The translations under genes and the position numbers were made by a program. The notes under the pieces are model-generated. The model was not told the DNA's origin. It was given only the letters and a program-made list of their open reading frames with translations, and did not search any database. Of a DNA stretch of 64,000 nt, positions 8,540-17,300 are shown piece after piece (positions within the stretch are counted from its first letter, which is position 1; each line of letters begins with the position of its first letter). Source of the DNA: DASQBT01 sp963746955 (GTDB lineage Bacteria; Pseudomonadota; Gammaproteobacteria; Burkholderiales; Thiobacillaceae); assembly GCA_963746955.1 (NCBI GenBank), contig CAVVDR010000005.1:1-64000 (forward strand), read 5' to 3'.

Positions 8540-9271
8540 TCAGTCGCTGGAGGCCGCTGGAATCGTATGCCCGCCAGCCGCCAGGGCCCGGGGTTCGTCC
8601 TGAGGCTCGCTCATAATTGCGGCTTGCTCGCTGTCTGCTTCGTCAGGCAGGGTCGCCCTGGGCTCTTCTTCCTCGTCTTCAGACTGCCGCGGCTCGTGCA
8701 GCGCTCCCATCTGTCCCGAATGATCTGACGCCAGTACGCTGCCCATGTCCTCCAGTGGCGGCAGTTCCTGCAGGGAACGCAGGCCTAGATCGGACAGGAA
8801 ATGGTCGGTGGTGGCAAACAGGGCCGGCCGCCCCGGCACATCGCGGTGGCCGATCGATTCAATCCAGCCGCGGTCCTCCAGGGTCTTGATGATCTGGGCA
8901 TTGACCGATACGCCTCGGATGTCTTCAATATCTCCGCGGGTAACCGGCTGACGGTAGGCGATGATGGCCAGGGTTTCCAAGACTGCGCGGGAATAATGCG
9001 GCGGCTTTTCATTGCGCAGCCTTGCCAGGTAAGGCTGGACATCCGTACGGGTCTGGAAGCGCCAGCCTTCGGCGACCTGGACCAGTTCAATACTCCTGCC
9101 TTCCCATGCCAGGCGGATTTCTTCCAGGGCGCGGCGCAGCATGTCAGGCGACAAGTCCTGTTCGAACATGCGGGCAAGAAGTTTCAGGGCAAGCGGCTCT
9201 TCCGCGGACAGCAGCGCCGCTTCCAGAACCGACTTCAGTTGTTCAAGATTGTTGATCGGCGTTGGATTCAT
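8540..9271 (-). CDS. scpB: Segregation and condensation protein ScpB
   Basis: ScpB (243 residues) is the winged-helix partner of ScpA and SMC in chromosome condensation. The recognisable core spans residues about 5-175, with 'YSRAVLETLAIIAYRQPVTR', 'IRGVSVN' and 'TLEDRGWIE'. An acidic, glutamate-rich, probably disordered tail of about 60 residues follows. The gene start overlaps scpA by 29 bases, consistent with one operon. Confidence 0.93.
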   Translation of the reverse strand: MNPTPINNLEQLKSVLEAALLSAEEPLALKLLARMFEQDLSPDMLRRALEEIRLAWEGRSIELVQVAEGWRFQTRTDVQPYLARLRNEKPPHYSRAVLETLAIIAYRQPVTRGDIEDIRGVSVNAQIIKTLEDRGWIESIGHRDVPGRPALFATTDHFLSDLGLRSLQELPPLEDMGSVLASDHSGQMGALHEPRQSEDEEEEPRATLPDEADSEQAAIMSEPQDEPRALAAGGHTIPAASSD

Positions 9272-10052
9272 GAAGTCTTACGTAGATCGGAGCCAGGGGT
9301 TCATCCTGGGTTACATCGATGAGAGTTTCCTTGGCCAATTCCAGGATCGCGAGAAAAGAAACGATCAGCTCCGGGATGCCCACGCCTTCGCCGAACAGGG
9401 ACTGAAAACGGGTAAATTCGCGGCCCCGCAAACACTTTAGTATGCGGCTCATGTGCTCACGAACCGAAAGCTGCTGGCGTGAAATTCGATGGTGACGATT
9501 GCCGCTTGCGCGGGAAAGGATGGATAGCCAGGCGTGAGCCAAGTCCACCACGCCGACTTGGGGCAACCGCGTCGCGGCGGCGCCAATCGCCACTGATATC
9601 GCTTCGTAATCCCGTCCCGCCCTGGGCAAATCGTCCAGCCGTTGTCCCGCCAGTTTTATCTGCTCGTATACCAGCAGGCGCCGCACCAGTTCAGCACGCG
9701 GGTCTTCCGCTTCACCCTGCCCAGCGTCGCGGGCTGGCCGTGGCAGCAGCATGCGCGACTTGATTTCGATCAGCATGGCTGCCATCAACAGATAATCTGC
9801 CGCCAGTTCCAGTCTAGAGGACCGTGCTGCCTCGACATAGGACAGGTATTGGCGGGTCAATTCCGCCATGGGAATGTCCAGCACGTCAAGGTTGTGGCGT
9901 CGAATCAGGTACAGCAACAGATCCAGCGGCCCTTCGAATGTCTCGAGAAAAACCTCGAGCGCGTCAGGCGGGATGTAGAGATCTGCGGGCATTTCTGCGA
10001 GCGGTTCGCCCTTGACGCGGGCGATGGGGAGTTCAGCCTGAACGACTTCCAT
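9243..10052 (-). CDS. scpA: Segregation and condensation protein ScpA
   Basis: ScpA (269 residues) is the kleisin that bridges SMC heads. The N-terminal helix-turn-helix contains 'FEGPLDLLLYLIRRHNLDVLDIPM', and the family-typical 'YLLMAAMLIEIKSRMLLPRP' follows. The C-terminal winged helix ('FLAILELAKE') is complete. It lies 50 bases downstream of lon on the same strand and overlaps scpB. Confidence 0.94.
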   Translation of the reverse strand: MEVVQAELPIARVKGEPLAEMPADLYIPPDALEVFLETFEGPLDLLLYLIRRHNLDVLDIPMAELTRQYLSYVEAARSSRLELAADYLLMAAMLIEIKSRMLLPRPARDAGQGEAEDPRAELVRRLLVYEQIKLAGQRLDDLPRAGRDYEAISVAIGAAATRLPQVGVVDLAHAWLSILSRASGNRHHRISRQQLSVREHMSRILKCLRGREFTRFQSLFGEGVGIPELIVSFLAILELAKETLIDVTQDEPLAPIYVRLHESNADQQS

Positions 10053-10102
10053 GGCGGGATTTTACCACCCTCCTCCAGGGTCCAGAGAAACTGCATGCGG
10101 CT

Positions 10103-12541
10103 TTATTTTATTGCCGTTTTTCCGTGGGTTGGAAAAACAATCTGCACCACATTCTTAAAATGTTTGGCGAAGTGTATGGCTATGCCTTTTCGGATGTAAT
10201 CCGGCAGCTTTTCAAAGTCCCGCCGGTTTGCCTCCGGCAGGATGAGTTCCATGATGCCAGCGCGACGGGCGGCGATCACCTTTTCGCGTATGCCCCCGAC
10301 CGGGAGGATCTGACCGGTGAGCGACAACTCACCAGTCATCGCCAGCGTTCCATGGATCTTTTCATTGCGTGCTAGGGACAGCAGGGCAGTGGCCATGGTA
10401 GCTCCGGCGCTGGGGCCGTCTTTGGGCGTTGCACCCTCAGGAATGTGTAGGTGAACGAAGCTGGAGTCGAAGAATTTGAGATCCGCCCTATAGTCCTTCA
10501 AATGCGAGGCCACGTAACTGTATGCGATTTCGGCCGACTCTTTCATCACGTCGCCCAGTTTGCCGGTCAGCTTGAAGCCGCGATTGAGGGTATGAACGCG
10601 GCTAGCCTCTACGTCAAGGGTGGCGCCTCCAAGAGCAGTCCAGGCCAGTCCGGTAACGACGCCTATCGCGCTCTGCGGCCTTTCCCGCGTGAAGATGGGT
10701 TTGTCCAGATAGGACTCGATTTCCTTTACCCCTACCTTGATGGGCGTGATTGCTCCCCCGAGAATTTGCACCACCGCCTTGCGTGTCACCCGGCCCAACT
10801 GCTTTTCAAGGTTTCGCACCCCGGCCTCGCGGGCATAACCCTCGATTACGCGGCGGATTGCGGATTCGCTGATGGTGACCTGGCCCTTCTTGAGGCCGGA
10901 TCTTTCCACCACTTTGGGCCAGAGATGATGCTTCGCAATATCGATTTTTTCTTCCGTGATGTAGCCCGAAAGCTGTATGACTTCCATCCGGTCGAGCAAG
11001 GGGCCGGGAATGGAAAACTGGTTCGCAGTACAGATGAACAAGGCCTTGGACAGGTCAAAGCGCACGTCCAGATAATGATCCAGGAAATCGCTGTTCTGCT
11101 CGGGGTCGAGCACTTCAAGCAGCGCGGAGGCCGGATCACCCTGATAGCTTGCACCGATCTTGTCGACTTCATCGAGCATGATTACCGGATTCGCGGTGCC
11201 GGCGTCTTTCATGGCCTGGACGAACTTACCAGGCATGGCGCCGATATAGGTGCGCCGGTGGCCCTTGATTTCTGCCTCGTCGCGCATGCCGCCTACGGAA
11301 AATCGGTAGAACTTGCGCCCCAGGGCCTCGGCAATGGATCTGCCAATGGAAGTTTTGCCTACCCCGGGCGGGCCCACGAGCAGGAGAATGGAGCCCGACA
11401 CCTCGCCTTTCATCACGCCCACGGCCAGGAATTCGATGATGCGGTCCTTGACGTCACCCAGCCCGTCATGGTCGCGATCAAGGATCTTGCGGGCGCGCTC
11501 CAGATCCAGCTTGTCCTTGGAATAGACGCCCCACGGCAGGACCGTCAGCCAGTCGAGATAATTCCGCGATACCGTGTATTCGGCCGAGCCGGTTTCCAGC
11601 ACGGCAAACTTGTTCATCTCTTCCTCTATGCGCTTGCGGACGGATTCAGGGAGAGCCAGTTGTTCGATGCGCGACTTGAACGTTTCCAACTCCGCCGTTT
11701 TGTCATCCTTGGCCAGTCCCAGTTCCCTCTGGATGGCCTTGAGTTGCTCGCGCAGGAAGAACTCGCGCTGCTGCTCGGACATCTTCTCTTCCATCTTGCC
11801 GCGTATCTGGGATTGCAGTCGCGCCACATCGAGTTCCTTCTTGAGCAGCACGACCACCTTTTCCATGCGCTTCTTCAGCGCCATGGTTTCCATCACCTCC
11901 TGCAATTCCTGTTTGTTGGCGGTGGTCAGGGTCGCGGCAAAATCCGTCAGCAGCGAAGGTTCATTGGGGCTGAACCGGTTGAGGAAGAATTTAAGCTCTT
12001 CCGAATACAGGGGATTGAGTGGAAGCAGATCCTTGATCGTATTGATGATCGCCACCGCATAGGCGCGGATCTCCTGTGAATCCGGGCTGCCCGGCTCGCT
12101 GGGGTAGTCGACCCGCACCCGGTACGGCGGCTTTTTCGACAGCCACTCCACAATGCGGAAACGGCGCTGGCCTTCGGCAATGAACTGGATCTTGCCTTCA
12201 TTTCTGACCGGATGATGTACGCGCACCACGGTTCCCACGCCATGAAAATCTTCATAGGTGGCGTCGTCTGTATTGTCTGGTTTGGCCAGCACCAGACCCA
12301 CGAGATGCTGGGGCGTGTCGCCGATCGCCTTGACAGTTTCAAGCCAAGGCTCTTCATTCATCAGCAGAGGCAGGGTCTGGGCGGGGAAAAATGGCTTGTC
12401 TGAAAGGGGCAGTATGTACAAGTCCTCCGGCCACGCTGGCGCGGTGGGCAACTGCGTGCCCGATTCATCGGGCAGTACCTCCCCTTCCAAGAACGCAGCG
12501 CGCGGTTCTTCAGCCGTATCGGATTCTTTCTCCTGCTCCAT
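10103..12541 (-). CDS. lon: ATP-dependent Lon protease
   Basis: This is a full-length LonA serine protease (812 residues), which degrades misfolded and regulatory proteins. Domain order is substrate-binding LAN domain (from 'PEDLYILPLSDKPFFPAQ'), coiled coil around 'REQLKAIQRELG', and AAA+ ATPase with Walker A 'GPPGVGKTS'. The protease domain has Ser711 in 'DGPSAGA' and Lys754 in 'GGIREKVIAAR' as the catalytic dyad. Upstream is a strong match to a sigma-32 promoter, so heat-shock induction is expected. Lon sits between trpS and scpA, which are often close neighbours, suggesting insertion into that cluster. The ATG has no clear Shine-Dalgarno sequence. Confidence 0.97.
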   Translation of the reverse strand: MEQEKESDTAEEPRAAFLEGEVLPDESGTQLPTAPAWPEDLYILPLSDKPFFPAQTLPLLMNEEPWLETVKAIGDTPQHLVGLVLAKPDNTDDATYEDFHGVGTVVRVHHPVRNEGKIQFIAEGQRRFRIVEWLSKKPPYRVRVDYPSEPGSPDSQEIRAYAVAIINTIKDLLPLNPLYSEELKFFLNRFSPNEPSLLTDFAATLTTANKQELQEVMETMALKKRMEKVVVLLKKELDVARLQSQIRGKMEEKMSEQQREFFLREQLKAIQRELGLAKDDKTAELETFKSRIEQLALPESVRKRIEEEMNKFAVLETGSAEYTVSRNYLDWLTVLPWGVYSKDKLDLERARKILDRDHDGLGDVKDRIIEFLAVGVMKGEVSGSILLLVGPPGVGKTSIGRSIAEALGRKFYRFSVGGMRDEAEIKGHRRTYIGAMPGKFVQAMKDAGTANPVIMLDEVDKIGASYQGDPASALLEVLDPEQNSDFLDHYLDVRFDLSKALFICTANQFSIPGPLLDRMEVIQLSGYITEEKIDIAKHHLWPKVVERSGLKKGQVTISESAIRRVIEGYAREAGVRNLEKQLGRVTRKAVVQILGGAITPIKVGVKEIESYLDKPIFTRERPQSAIGVVTGLAWTALGGATLDVEASRVHTLNRGFKLTGKLGDVMKESAEIAYSYVASHLKDYRADLKFFDSSFVHLHIPEGATPKDGPSAGATMATALLSLARNEKIHGTLAMTGELSLTGQILPVGGIREKVIAARRAGIMELILPEANRRDFEKLPDYIRKGIAIHFAKHFKNVVQIVFPTHGKTAIK

Positions 12542-12549
12542 GGCTTTCA

Positions 12550-12577
12550 GTATGCGGCGGAATCCGGGTATTTCAAG
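12550..12577 (-). promoter_or_regulatory. Heat-shock (sigma-32) promoter of lon
   Basis: Read on the minus strand, CTTGAA (12577-12572) is followed after 14 bases by CCGCATAC (12557-12550). The sigma-32 consensus is CTTGAA, 13-17 bases, CCCCATNT. The match is close and lies in the only intergenic space upstream of lon. The predicted RNA start would be near 12543, only about two bases from the annotated ATG. Confidence 0.7.
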
Positions 12578-12603
12578 CTTATGGAGACGTATTCAGCGCC
12601 TGC

Positions 12604-13806
12604 TCAGGTGTAATTGAGTCCCATCGCCTCACGCACATCCCGCATGGTTTCGCGCGCCAGTTCCTGCGCTCTTTCGCAACCATCCGCAATGATGTTGCGC
12701 ACCAGGTCGGGACGGGTGTCGTAATGGGACGCCCGTTCACGAATAGGTCCCAGCTCTTTCAGCACCGCATCGATGACAGGCTGTTTGCATTCAAGGCAGC
12801 CGATGCCTGCGCTGGTGCAGCCCTGCACCACCCATTTTCGCGTGGCGTCGTCCGAATACACCTGATGAAATTGCCAGACCGGGCACTTTTCCGGGTTGCC
12901 CGGATCGGTGCGGCGCACTCGCGCGGGATCGGTGGGCATGGTGCGGATATTCTTGCTCACGGTGTCCGGATCATCGCGCAAGCCGATGGCGTTGTTGTAG
13001 GACTTGGACATCTTCTGTCCATCCAGGCCAGGCATTTTGGCCGCTGTAGTCAGCAGCACCTCGGGCTCGGCCAGTATCATGCGCCCGCCCCCTTCTAGGT
13101 AGCCGAACAACCGTTCACGGTCGCCCAGGGAAAGGTTCTGCGCGTCGTTCAGTATGGCTCGCGCCTGGTCAAGCGCCGCTTCCTCACCCTTTTCCTGATA
13201 GGCATTGCGGGCCTCCTTGTAAATCCGGGCCTTCTTGCCGCCAAGCTTTTTGATTGCCGCCTGGGCCTTTTCCTCAAAGCCAGGTTCCTTGCCGTAAAGA
13301 TGATTGAAGCGCCGACAGATTTCGCGGGTGAATTCGATGTGCGGCACCTGATCCTCGCCCACCGGCACGAGGTTGGCCCGGTAGATGAGGATGTCCGCGC
13401 TTTGCAGCAGCGGATAACCGAGGAAGCCGTAGGTGGAGAGGTCTTTGTCGGAGAGCTTTTCCTGCTGGTCCTTGTAGGTAGGCACCCGTTCCAGCCACCC
13501 CAGCGGCGTCATCATCGACAGCAGCAAATGCAACTCGGCGTGTTCGATCACCCGCGATTGAATGAACAGCGTGCTTTGGGCGGGGTCGACGCCGGCGGCC
13601 AGCCAGTCCACCACCATGTCCCAGACACTCCGCTCGATGATCTGGGGATCGTCGTAGTGCGTAGTCAGGGCGTGCCAGTCGGCGGCAAAGAACAGGCATT
13701 CATGTTCCAACTGGAGCCGTGTCCAGTTCTTCAACACTCCGTGGTAATGCCCGAGATGCAGGCGACCGGTCGGACGCATGCCGGATAAGACTCGATTGGC
13801 GTACAT
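12604..13806 (-). CDS. trpS: Tryptophanyl-tRNA synthetase
   Basis: This class I aminoacyl-tRNA synthetase charges tRNA-Trp. The 400-residue protein has the HIGH-type signature in 'TGRLHLGHYHG' and 'GQKMSKSYNNAI' as the KMSKS loop. At about 400 residues it is longer than the roughly 330-residue E. coli enzyme. It carries an insertion with lysine-rich helices ('KKLGGKKARIYKEARNAY') and a cysteine-containing segment ('CTSAGIGCLECKQPV'), as I recall from betaproteobacterial TrpS. It is four bases downstream of the M50 protease gene. Confidence 0.95.
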   Translation of the reverse strand: MYANRVLSGMRPTGRLHLGHYHGVLKNWTRLQLEHECLFFAADWHALTTHYDDPQIIERSVWDMVVDWLAAGVDPAQSTLFIQSRVIEHAELHLLLSMMTPLGWLERVPTYKDQQEKLSDKDLSTYGFLGYPLLQSADILIYRANLVPVGEDQVPHIEFTREICRRFNHLYGKEPGFEEKAQAAIKKLGGKKARIYKEARNAYQEKGEEAALDQARAILNDAQNLSLGDRERLFGYLEGGGRMILAEPEVLLTTAAKMPGLDGQKMSKSYNNAIGLRDDPDTVSKNIRTMPTDPARVRRTDPGNPEKCPVWQFHQVYSDDATRKWVVQGCTSAGIGCLECKQPVIDAVLKELGPIRERASHYDTRPDLVRNIIADGCERAQELARETMRDVREAMGLNYT

Positions 13807-13810
13807 AGTC

Positions 13811-14515
13811 TTAACCTAATAATTGCTGCAATTGATTATCAAAGAGACTGACATCCAGACCTGTAATTAGGCTGATCAACATCAAGAGGACGTTTATCAA
13901 TGGCGACACGAGAATGCTGAACAACGGCGTAAACAATAGTGCAATCAAAATAAAGAAACCATAAGGTTCGATACGCGCCAACGCCATCGATGGGCCGCGC
14001 GGCAAGAGGCCGACTGCAATGCGACCGCCATCCAAAGGTGGCAACGGTAATAGGTTAAAAGAAGCAAGAAAAACGTTAATTAGAATGCCGGCCGCACCCA
14101 TCAGCATCAGCGGCGTGCTAACAAACTGCATGTTTATCGCGTGACCGATCTGAATGGTGATTCCCCAAAAAAGCGCCATGAGCAGATTGGCCCCAGGCCC
14201 TGCGGCAGCCACCCAGACCATGTCGCGTTTGGGGTGTCGCAGTGCGCTGAAATTAACCGGCACCGGCTTGGCCCAGCCAAACAGGAAGGCCGGTCCACCC
14301 ATCAGTTTGCTCATCAGCAGCAGAAACAGGGGCAGCCCGATAGTGCCAACCGGGTCGATATGCTTGATCGGATTGGCCGTCACCCGGCCCAGCATCCAGG
14401 CGGTCTTGTCGCCAAACTTCATCGCGATATAACCGTGCGCGGCTTCATGCAGCGTGATCGCAAAAATCACCGGGATCGCAAAAACAGCAATTTTTTGAAT
14501 CAGGCTAAGTTCCAT
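13811..14515 (-). CDS. Site-2 protease-like M50 zinc metalloprotease (membrane)
   Basis: This 234-residue multi-pass inner-membrane protein has the zinc-binding 'HEAAHGY' in the first hydrophobic segment and the second-metal motif 'NLLPLPPLDGGRI' further on. It also has 'AAAGPGANLLMAL', typical of the rhomboid-like FtsH-independent M50 group. These proteases cut within the membrane; the substrate here is unknown. It lies in a tight minus-strand run PHP phosphoesterase-yciO-M50-trpS with gaps of 4-31 bases. Confidence 0.88.
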   Translation of the reverse strand: MELSLIQKIAVFAIPVIFAITLHEAAHGYIAMKFGDKTAWMLGRVTANPIKHIDPVGTIGLPLFLLLMSKLMGGPAFLFGWAKPVPVNFSALRHPKRDMVWVAAAGPGANLLMALFWGITIQIGHAINMQFVSTPLMLMGAAGILINVFLASFNLLPLPPLDGGRIAVGLLPRGPSMALARIEPYGFFILIALLFTPLFSILVSPLINVLLMLISLITGLDVSLFDNQLQQLLG

Positions 14516-14524
14516 TATGGGTCG

Positions 14525-15154
14525 CTATGCAGGGCTCTTGAAGTTATCGACCGGGCCCTTGCCCGGGCGCAGTACAACCGGGTGGGCGCCGGTCAAATCC
14601 ACCACCGTCGTCGGGGTAAGGCCACAGGCGCCACCATCGATCACCAGATCCACCTCATGCTCCAGGCGCTCACGAATCTCCCAGGCTTCATTCAACGGCA
14701 CATCATGCCCCGGAAGCATCAGGGTGGAGGACAGAATCGGTTCACCCATTTCCTTGAGCAGTGCTTGTGCGACACCATGTTCCGGCACGCGCAGGCCGAT
14801 GGTGTCGTGACGCTTGTGCAGAAGTCGCCGCGGCACCTCCCGGGTACCCTTGAGGATGAAGGTATAAGGGCCGGGAGTGTGGGCCTTGAGCAGGCGAAAC
14901 TGATTATTGTCGACCTGAGCGTAACGACCGAGCTCGGACAGATCCCTGCACACCAAGGTCAGGTCGTGACCTTCATCCAGGCCACGGATGCGCAACAGAC
15001 GCATTGCCGCAGCCTTGTCACCAATTCGACAGCCCAGCGCATAGCAAGAGTCGGTCGGATACACAATGATCCCGCCGCTCCTGAGGATGGCAGCCACCTG
15101 CTGGATCAGGCGTTGCTGAGGATTGTCCGGATGGATATTAAAGAACTGGGCCAT
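14525..15154 (-). CDS. yciO: YciO/Sua5/YrdC-family protein (threonylcarbamoyl-AMP synthase-like)
   Basis: The protein (209 residues) is close to E. coli YciO: it starts 'MAQFFNIHPDNPQQRLI' and has 'GGIIVYPTDSCYALGC', 'TPGPYTFILKGT' and 'LVIDGGACG'. The Sua5/YrdC fold binds ATP and RNA and makes threonylcarbamoyl-AMP for tRNA t6A. YciO itself is a paralogue and its exact role is less certain. The start at 15154 is chosen to match YciO. In-frame ATG 15178 and TTG 15193 lie just upstream, and none has a strong ribosome binding site. It follows the PHP-domain gene closely, an arrangement recalled from the trpH-yciO pair. Confidence 0.88.
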   Translation of the reverse strand: MAQFFNIHPDNPQQRLIQQVAAILRSGGIIVYPTDSCYALGCRIGDKAAAMRLLRIRGLDEGHDLTLVCRDLSELGRYAQVDNNQFRLLKAHTPGPYTFILKGTREVPRRLLHKRHDTIGLRVPEHGVAQALLKEMGEPILSSTLMLPGHDVPLNEAWEIRERLEHEVDLVIDGGACGLTPTTVVDLTGAHPVVLRPGKGPVDNFKSPA

Positions 15155-15185
15155 GGAAAATGGGGAAAATTCAGTCATGTTAGAG

Positions 15186-16025
15186 TCAGTCAAGGTCCCA
15201 ATTGTGCCAGATAGGGGTAACGTCTTGCGGCAAAGCCAGGCCGCCCCCTATCTCGCGTCCCCCTTCGCCTGGGGCGTGGAAATCCGATCCGCGCGACGCC
15301 AGCAGGCCGAACTCCGCCGCCAGAACGGCAAAGCGCGCGCAGTGCTGCGGAGTATGACACCCGGTCACGACTTCGATCGCCTCGCCGCCAAGTTCCTTGA
15401 ATTCGGCCAGCAGGCGTTTGAGTTTGCCGGTCTTGAGATCATAGCGTCCGGGATGGGCAAGAACCGCCTGTCCGCCACTTTGCCGTATCCAACTGACGGC
15501 ATTCTCCAAACTGGTCCAGCAATGTTGTACGTAGCCCGCCCTGCCCTTGACCATGAAATGTTTGAACACGCTGCGCATATCCTTGACAATGCCTTGTTCC
15601 ACCAAGAAGCGGGCGAAATGGGTTCGGCCGATAAGGCGCGGATTGCCGGCATGCGTAATTGCCCCGGCCAAGGCCCCCGGAATTCCCGCCTTTTCGAGCT
15701 CGTGACTTATGCGCTCGGCGCGCTGTTGGCGTCCTTGCTGGATCGCCTCCAAACCTTTCAGAAGCATATCGTTATGCGCATCTATGCGTAACCCGACGAT
15801 ATGCAGTGTCGACGTTTGCCAGGTGACGGAGACTTCCACGCCCGGGATGAAGCAGATGCCAACTAGCTGCGCAACCTGCGCTGCGTCCGTCAAGCCGTCC
15901 ACGTCATCGTGGTCCGTCAAAGCCAGCACATCGACCCCTTTTTCGGCGGCGCGCGAGACTAGTGCCCGGGGGGATAGGACGCCATCAGAAATATTTGAGT
16001 GGCAGTGCAGATCAAAATTGCGCAT
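15186..16025 (-). CDS. PHP-domain phosphoesterase (TrpH/YciV, RNase AM-like)
   Basis: The PHP metallophosphoesterase fold is clear over all 279 residues. The metal-binding motifs are 'DLHCHSNISDG', 'ALTDHDDVDG', 'PGVEVS' and 'LAHPGRY', and late 'RGSDFHAPGE'. Homologues act on 3',5'-nucleotide bisphosphates and as a 5'-3' exoribonuclease maturing rRNA ends. The gene leads a minus-strand operon with yciO, an M50 protease and trpS, and is divergent from yciB. Confidence 0.88.
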   Translation of the reverse strand: MRNFDLHCHSNISDGVLSPRALVSRAAEKGVDVLALTDHDDVDGLTDAAQVAQLVGICFIPGVEVSVTWQTSTLHIVGLRIDAHNDMLLKGLEAIQQGRQQRAERISHELEKAGIPGALAGAITHAGNPRLIGRTHFARFLVEQGIVKDMRSVFKHFMVKGRAGYVQHCWTSLENAVSWIRQSGGQAVLAHPGRYDLKTGKLKRLLAEFKELGGEAIEVVTGCHTPQHCARFAVLAAEFGLLASRGSDFHAPGEGGREIGGGLALPQDVTPIWHNWDLD

Positions 16026-16115
16026 GAGGAACGGGACCCGCTTTGACGGGTGGCCAAATCATAGCAAAATAACGGAGTTTTCTCTTAATCCAGCAGAAAT
16101 GGGCCCAGCCCTTAC

Positions 16116-16727
16116 ATGAAAAAATTTCTCTTCGACCTGTTCCCCGTCATTGTATTTTTTGTTGCCTACAAACTGGGGGACAGCAATGCGCAGGCCACCA
16201 AGGCATTCATGGACGGCTTGGGCCTGCCCCCATCGCCCACAGCGAAGCCGGGTATTTATCTCGCCACTTTGGTGGCCATTGCCGCTTCATTCCTGCAGGT
16301 GGCGTGGGTAAAGCTACGCGGCGGAAAAGTCGAATCCATGCTGTGGGCCAGCCTGGTGATTATTGTGATTTTCGGCGGCGCCACTTTGTGGCTGCATGAC
16401 GAATCCTTCATCAAATGGAAACCCACGGTGCTCTACTGGCTGTTTGCCGGGGTATTAATCGGCTCGGCCATGCTGGGCAAGAACATGATTCAGTCCATAA
16501 TGAGTGCCCAGATGGAACTTCCGCAGAAGGCCTGGAGTCAATTGAACCTGAGTTGGGCTGGATTTTTCGCCTTTATGGGCTTGGCCAACCTGATTGTGGC
16601 GCACAACTTTTCCACCGACGCCTGGGTCAACTTCAAGCTGTTCGGCAGCCTGGTGCTGATGCTTGTCTTCGTCATCATTCAAAGCCTGATGCTGAACAAG
16701 TATCTGCACAAGGAAGAAAGCGAATAA
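16116..16727 (+). CDS. yciB: Inner-membrane septation protein A (YciB/IspZ)
   Basis: This 203-residue polytopic membrane protein starts 'KKFLFDLFPVIVFFVAYK', the family signature. It has about five hydrophobic helices and 'FIKWKPTVLYWLFAGVL' and 'WVNFKLFGSLVLMLVF' as further landmarks. YciB homologues affect cell-envelope synthesis and septation. Its stop TAA shares bases with the ATG of yciI (TAATG), so it is the first gene of a yciB-yciI-bolA-parvulin operon. Confidence 0.93.
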   Translation: MKKFLFDLFPVIVFFVAYKLGDSNAQATKAFMDGLGLPPSPTAKPGIYLATLVAIAASFLQVAWVKLRGGKVESMLWASLVIIVIFGGATLWLHDESFIKWKPTVLYWLFAGVLIGSAMLGKNMIQSIMSAQMELPQKAWSQLNLSWAGFFAFMGLANLIVAHNFSTDAWVNFKLFGSLVLMLVFVIIQSLMLNKYLHKEESE

Positions 16728-17026
16728 TGCTCTACGCCATTACCGGCGAGGATGTTCCGAATTCGCTGGATCAACGACTCGCCGCCCGGCCCGCTCATGT
16801 GGAGCGCCTGCAAAACCTCAAGGAACAAGGTCGGCTGCTGCTGGCCGGCCCCTTTCCCCGGATCGATAGTCCTGATCCGGGCCCGGCCGGTTTTTCCGGC
16901 AGCCTGATCGTGGCAGAATTCGATACGCTTGAATCCGCCAGGCAGTGGGCCGAAGCTGACCCCTATGTGGCCGCCAGGGTATACGACCGCGTTAGTGTCA
17001 GGCCGTTCTTGAAGACACTGCCGTGA
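16727..17026 (+). CDS. yciI: YciI family protein
   Basis: This small 99-residue protein has the ferredoxin-like alpha/beta fold of YciI. It starts 'MLYAITGEDVPNSLDQRLAARP', with the conserved 'HVERLQNLKEQGRLLLAGP'. It ends with 'ADPYVAARVYDRVSVRPF', which contains the invariant 'DPY'. The biochemical role of the family is unsettled. The start at 16727 overlaps the yciB stop, and its own stop overlaps the GTG of bolA (GTGA). The long in-frame extension upstream lies inside yciB and is not used. Confidence 0.92.
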   Translation: MLYAITGEDVPNSLDQRLAARPAHVERLQNLKEQGRLLLAGPFPRIDSPDPGPAGFSGSLIVAEFDTLESARQWAEADPYVAARVYDRVSVRPFLKTLP

Positions 17027-17286
17027 GCACCGATCAGCAGATTTTGACTCGACTTCAAACTTTGAAGCCCGAAAGCCTCAATCTGGAGAATGAGAGCAGC
17101 CTGCATGCAGGTCATGCCGGCGCGGCAAGCGGTGGCGGCCATTATCGGCTAACTATCGTATCGCCGCGCTTTGCCGGCTTGAATTCGGTGGCCCGTCACC
17201 GGTTGGTGTATGAAGCCCTCGGCGATCTGATGCAAGGGCCGGTGCACGCCTTGGCCATTACCGCCTTAACCCCCGAAGAACTATGA
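17023..17286 (+). CDS. bolA: BolA family protein
   Basis: This 87-residue protein has the BolA class II KH-like fold: 'LQTLKPESLNLENESSLHAGHAG', then 'HYRLTIVSPRFAGLNSVARHRLVYEAL' and 'VHALAITALTPEE'. The invariant histidines fit [2Fe-2S] binding with a monothiol glutaredoxin. Start is GTG, overlapping the yciI stop. Confidence 0.92.
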   Translation: MSTDQQILTRLQTLKPESLNLENESSLHAGHAGAASGGGHYRLTIVSPRFAGLNSVARHRLVYEALGDLMQGPVHALAITALTPEEL

Positions 17287-17300
17287 CGACAGGAGATTTA

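Noticed and set aside
10451..12079. Long plus-strand open frame antisense to lon
   Set aside because: It mirrors the codon pattern of lon, has no recognisable domain and is an expected shadow in GC-rich coding DNA.
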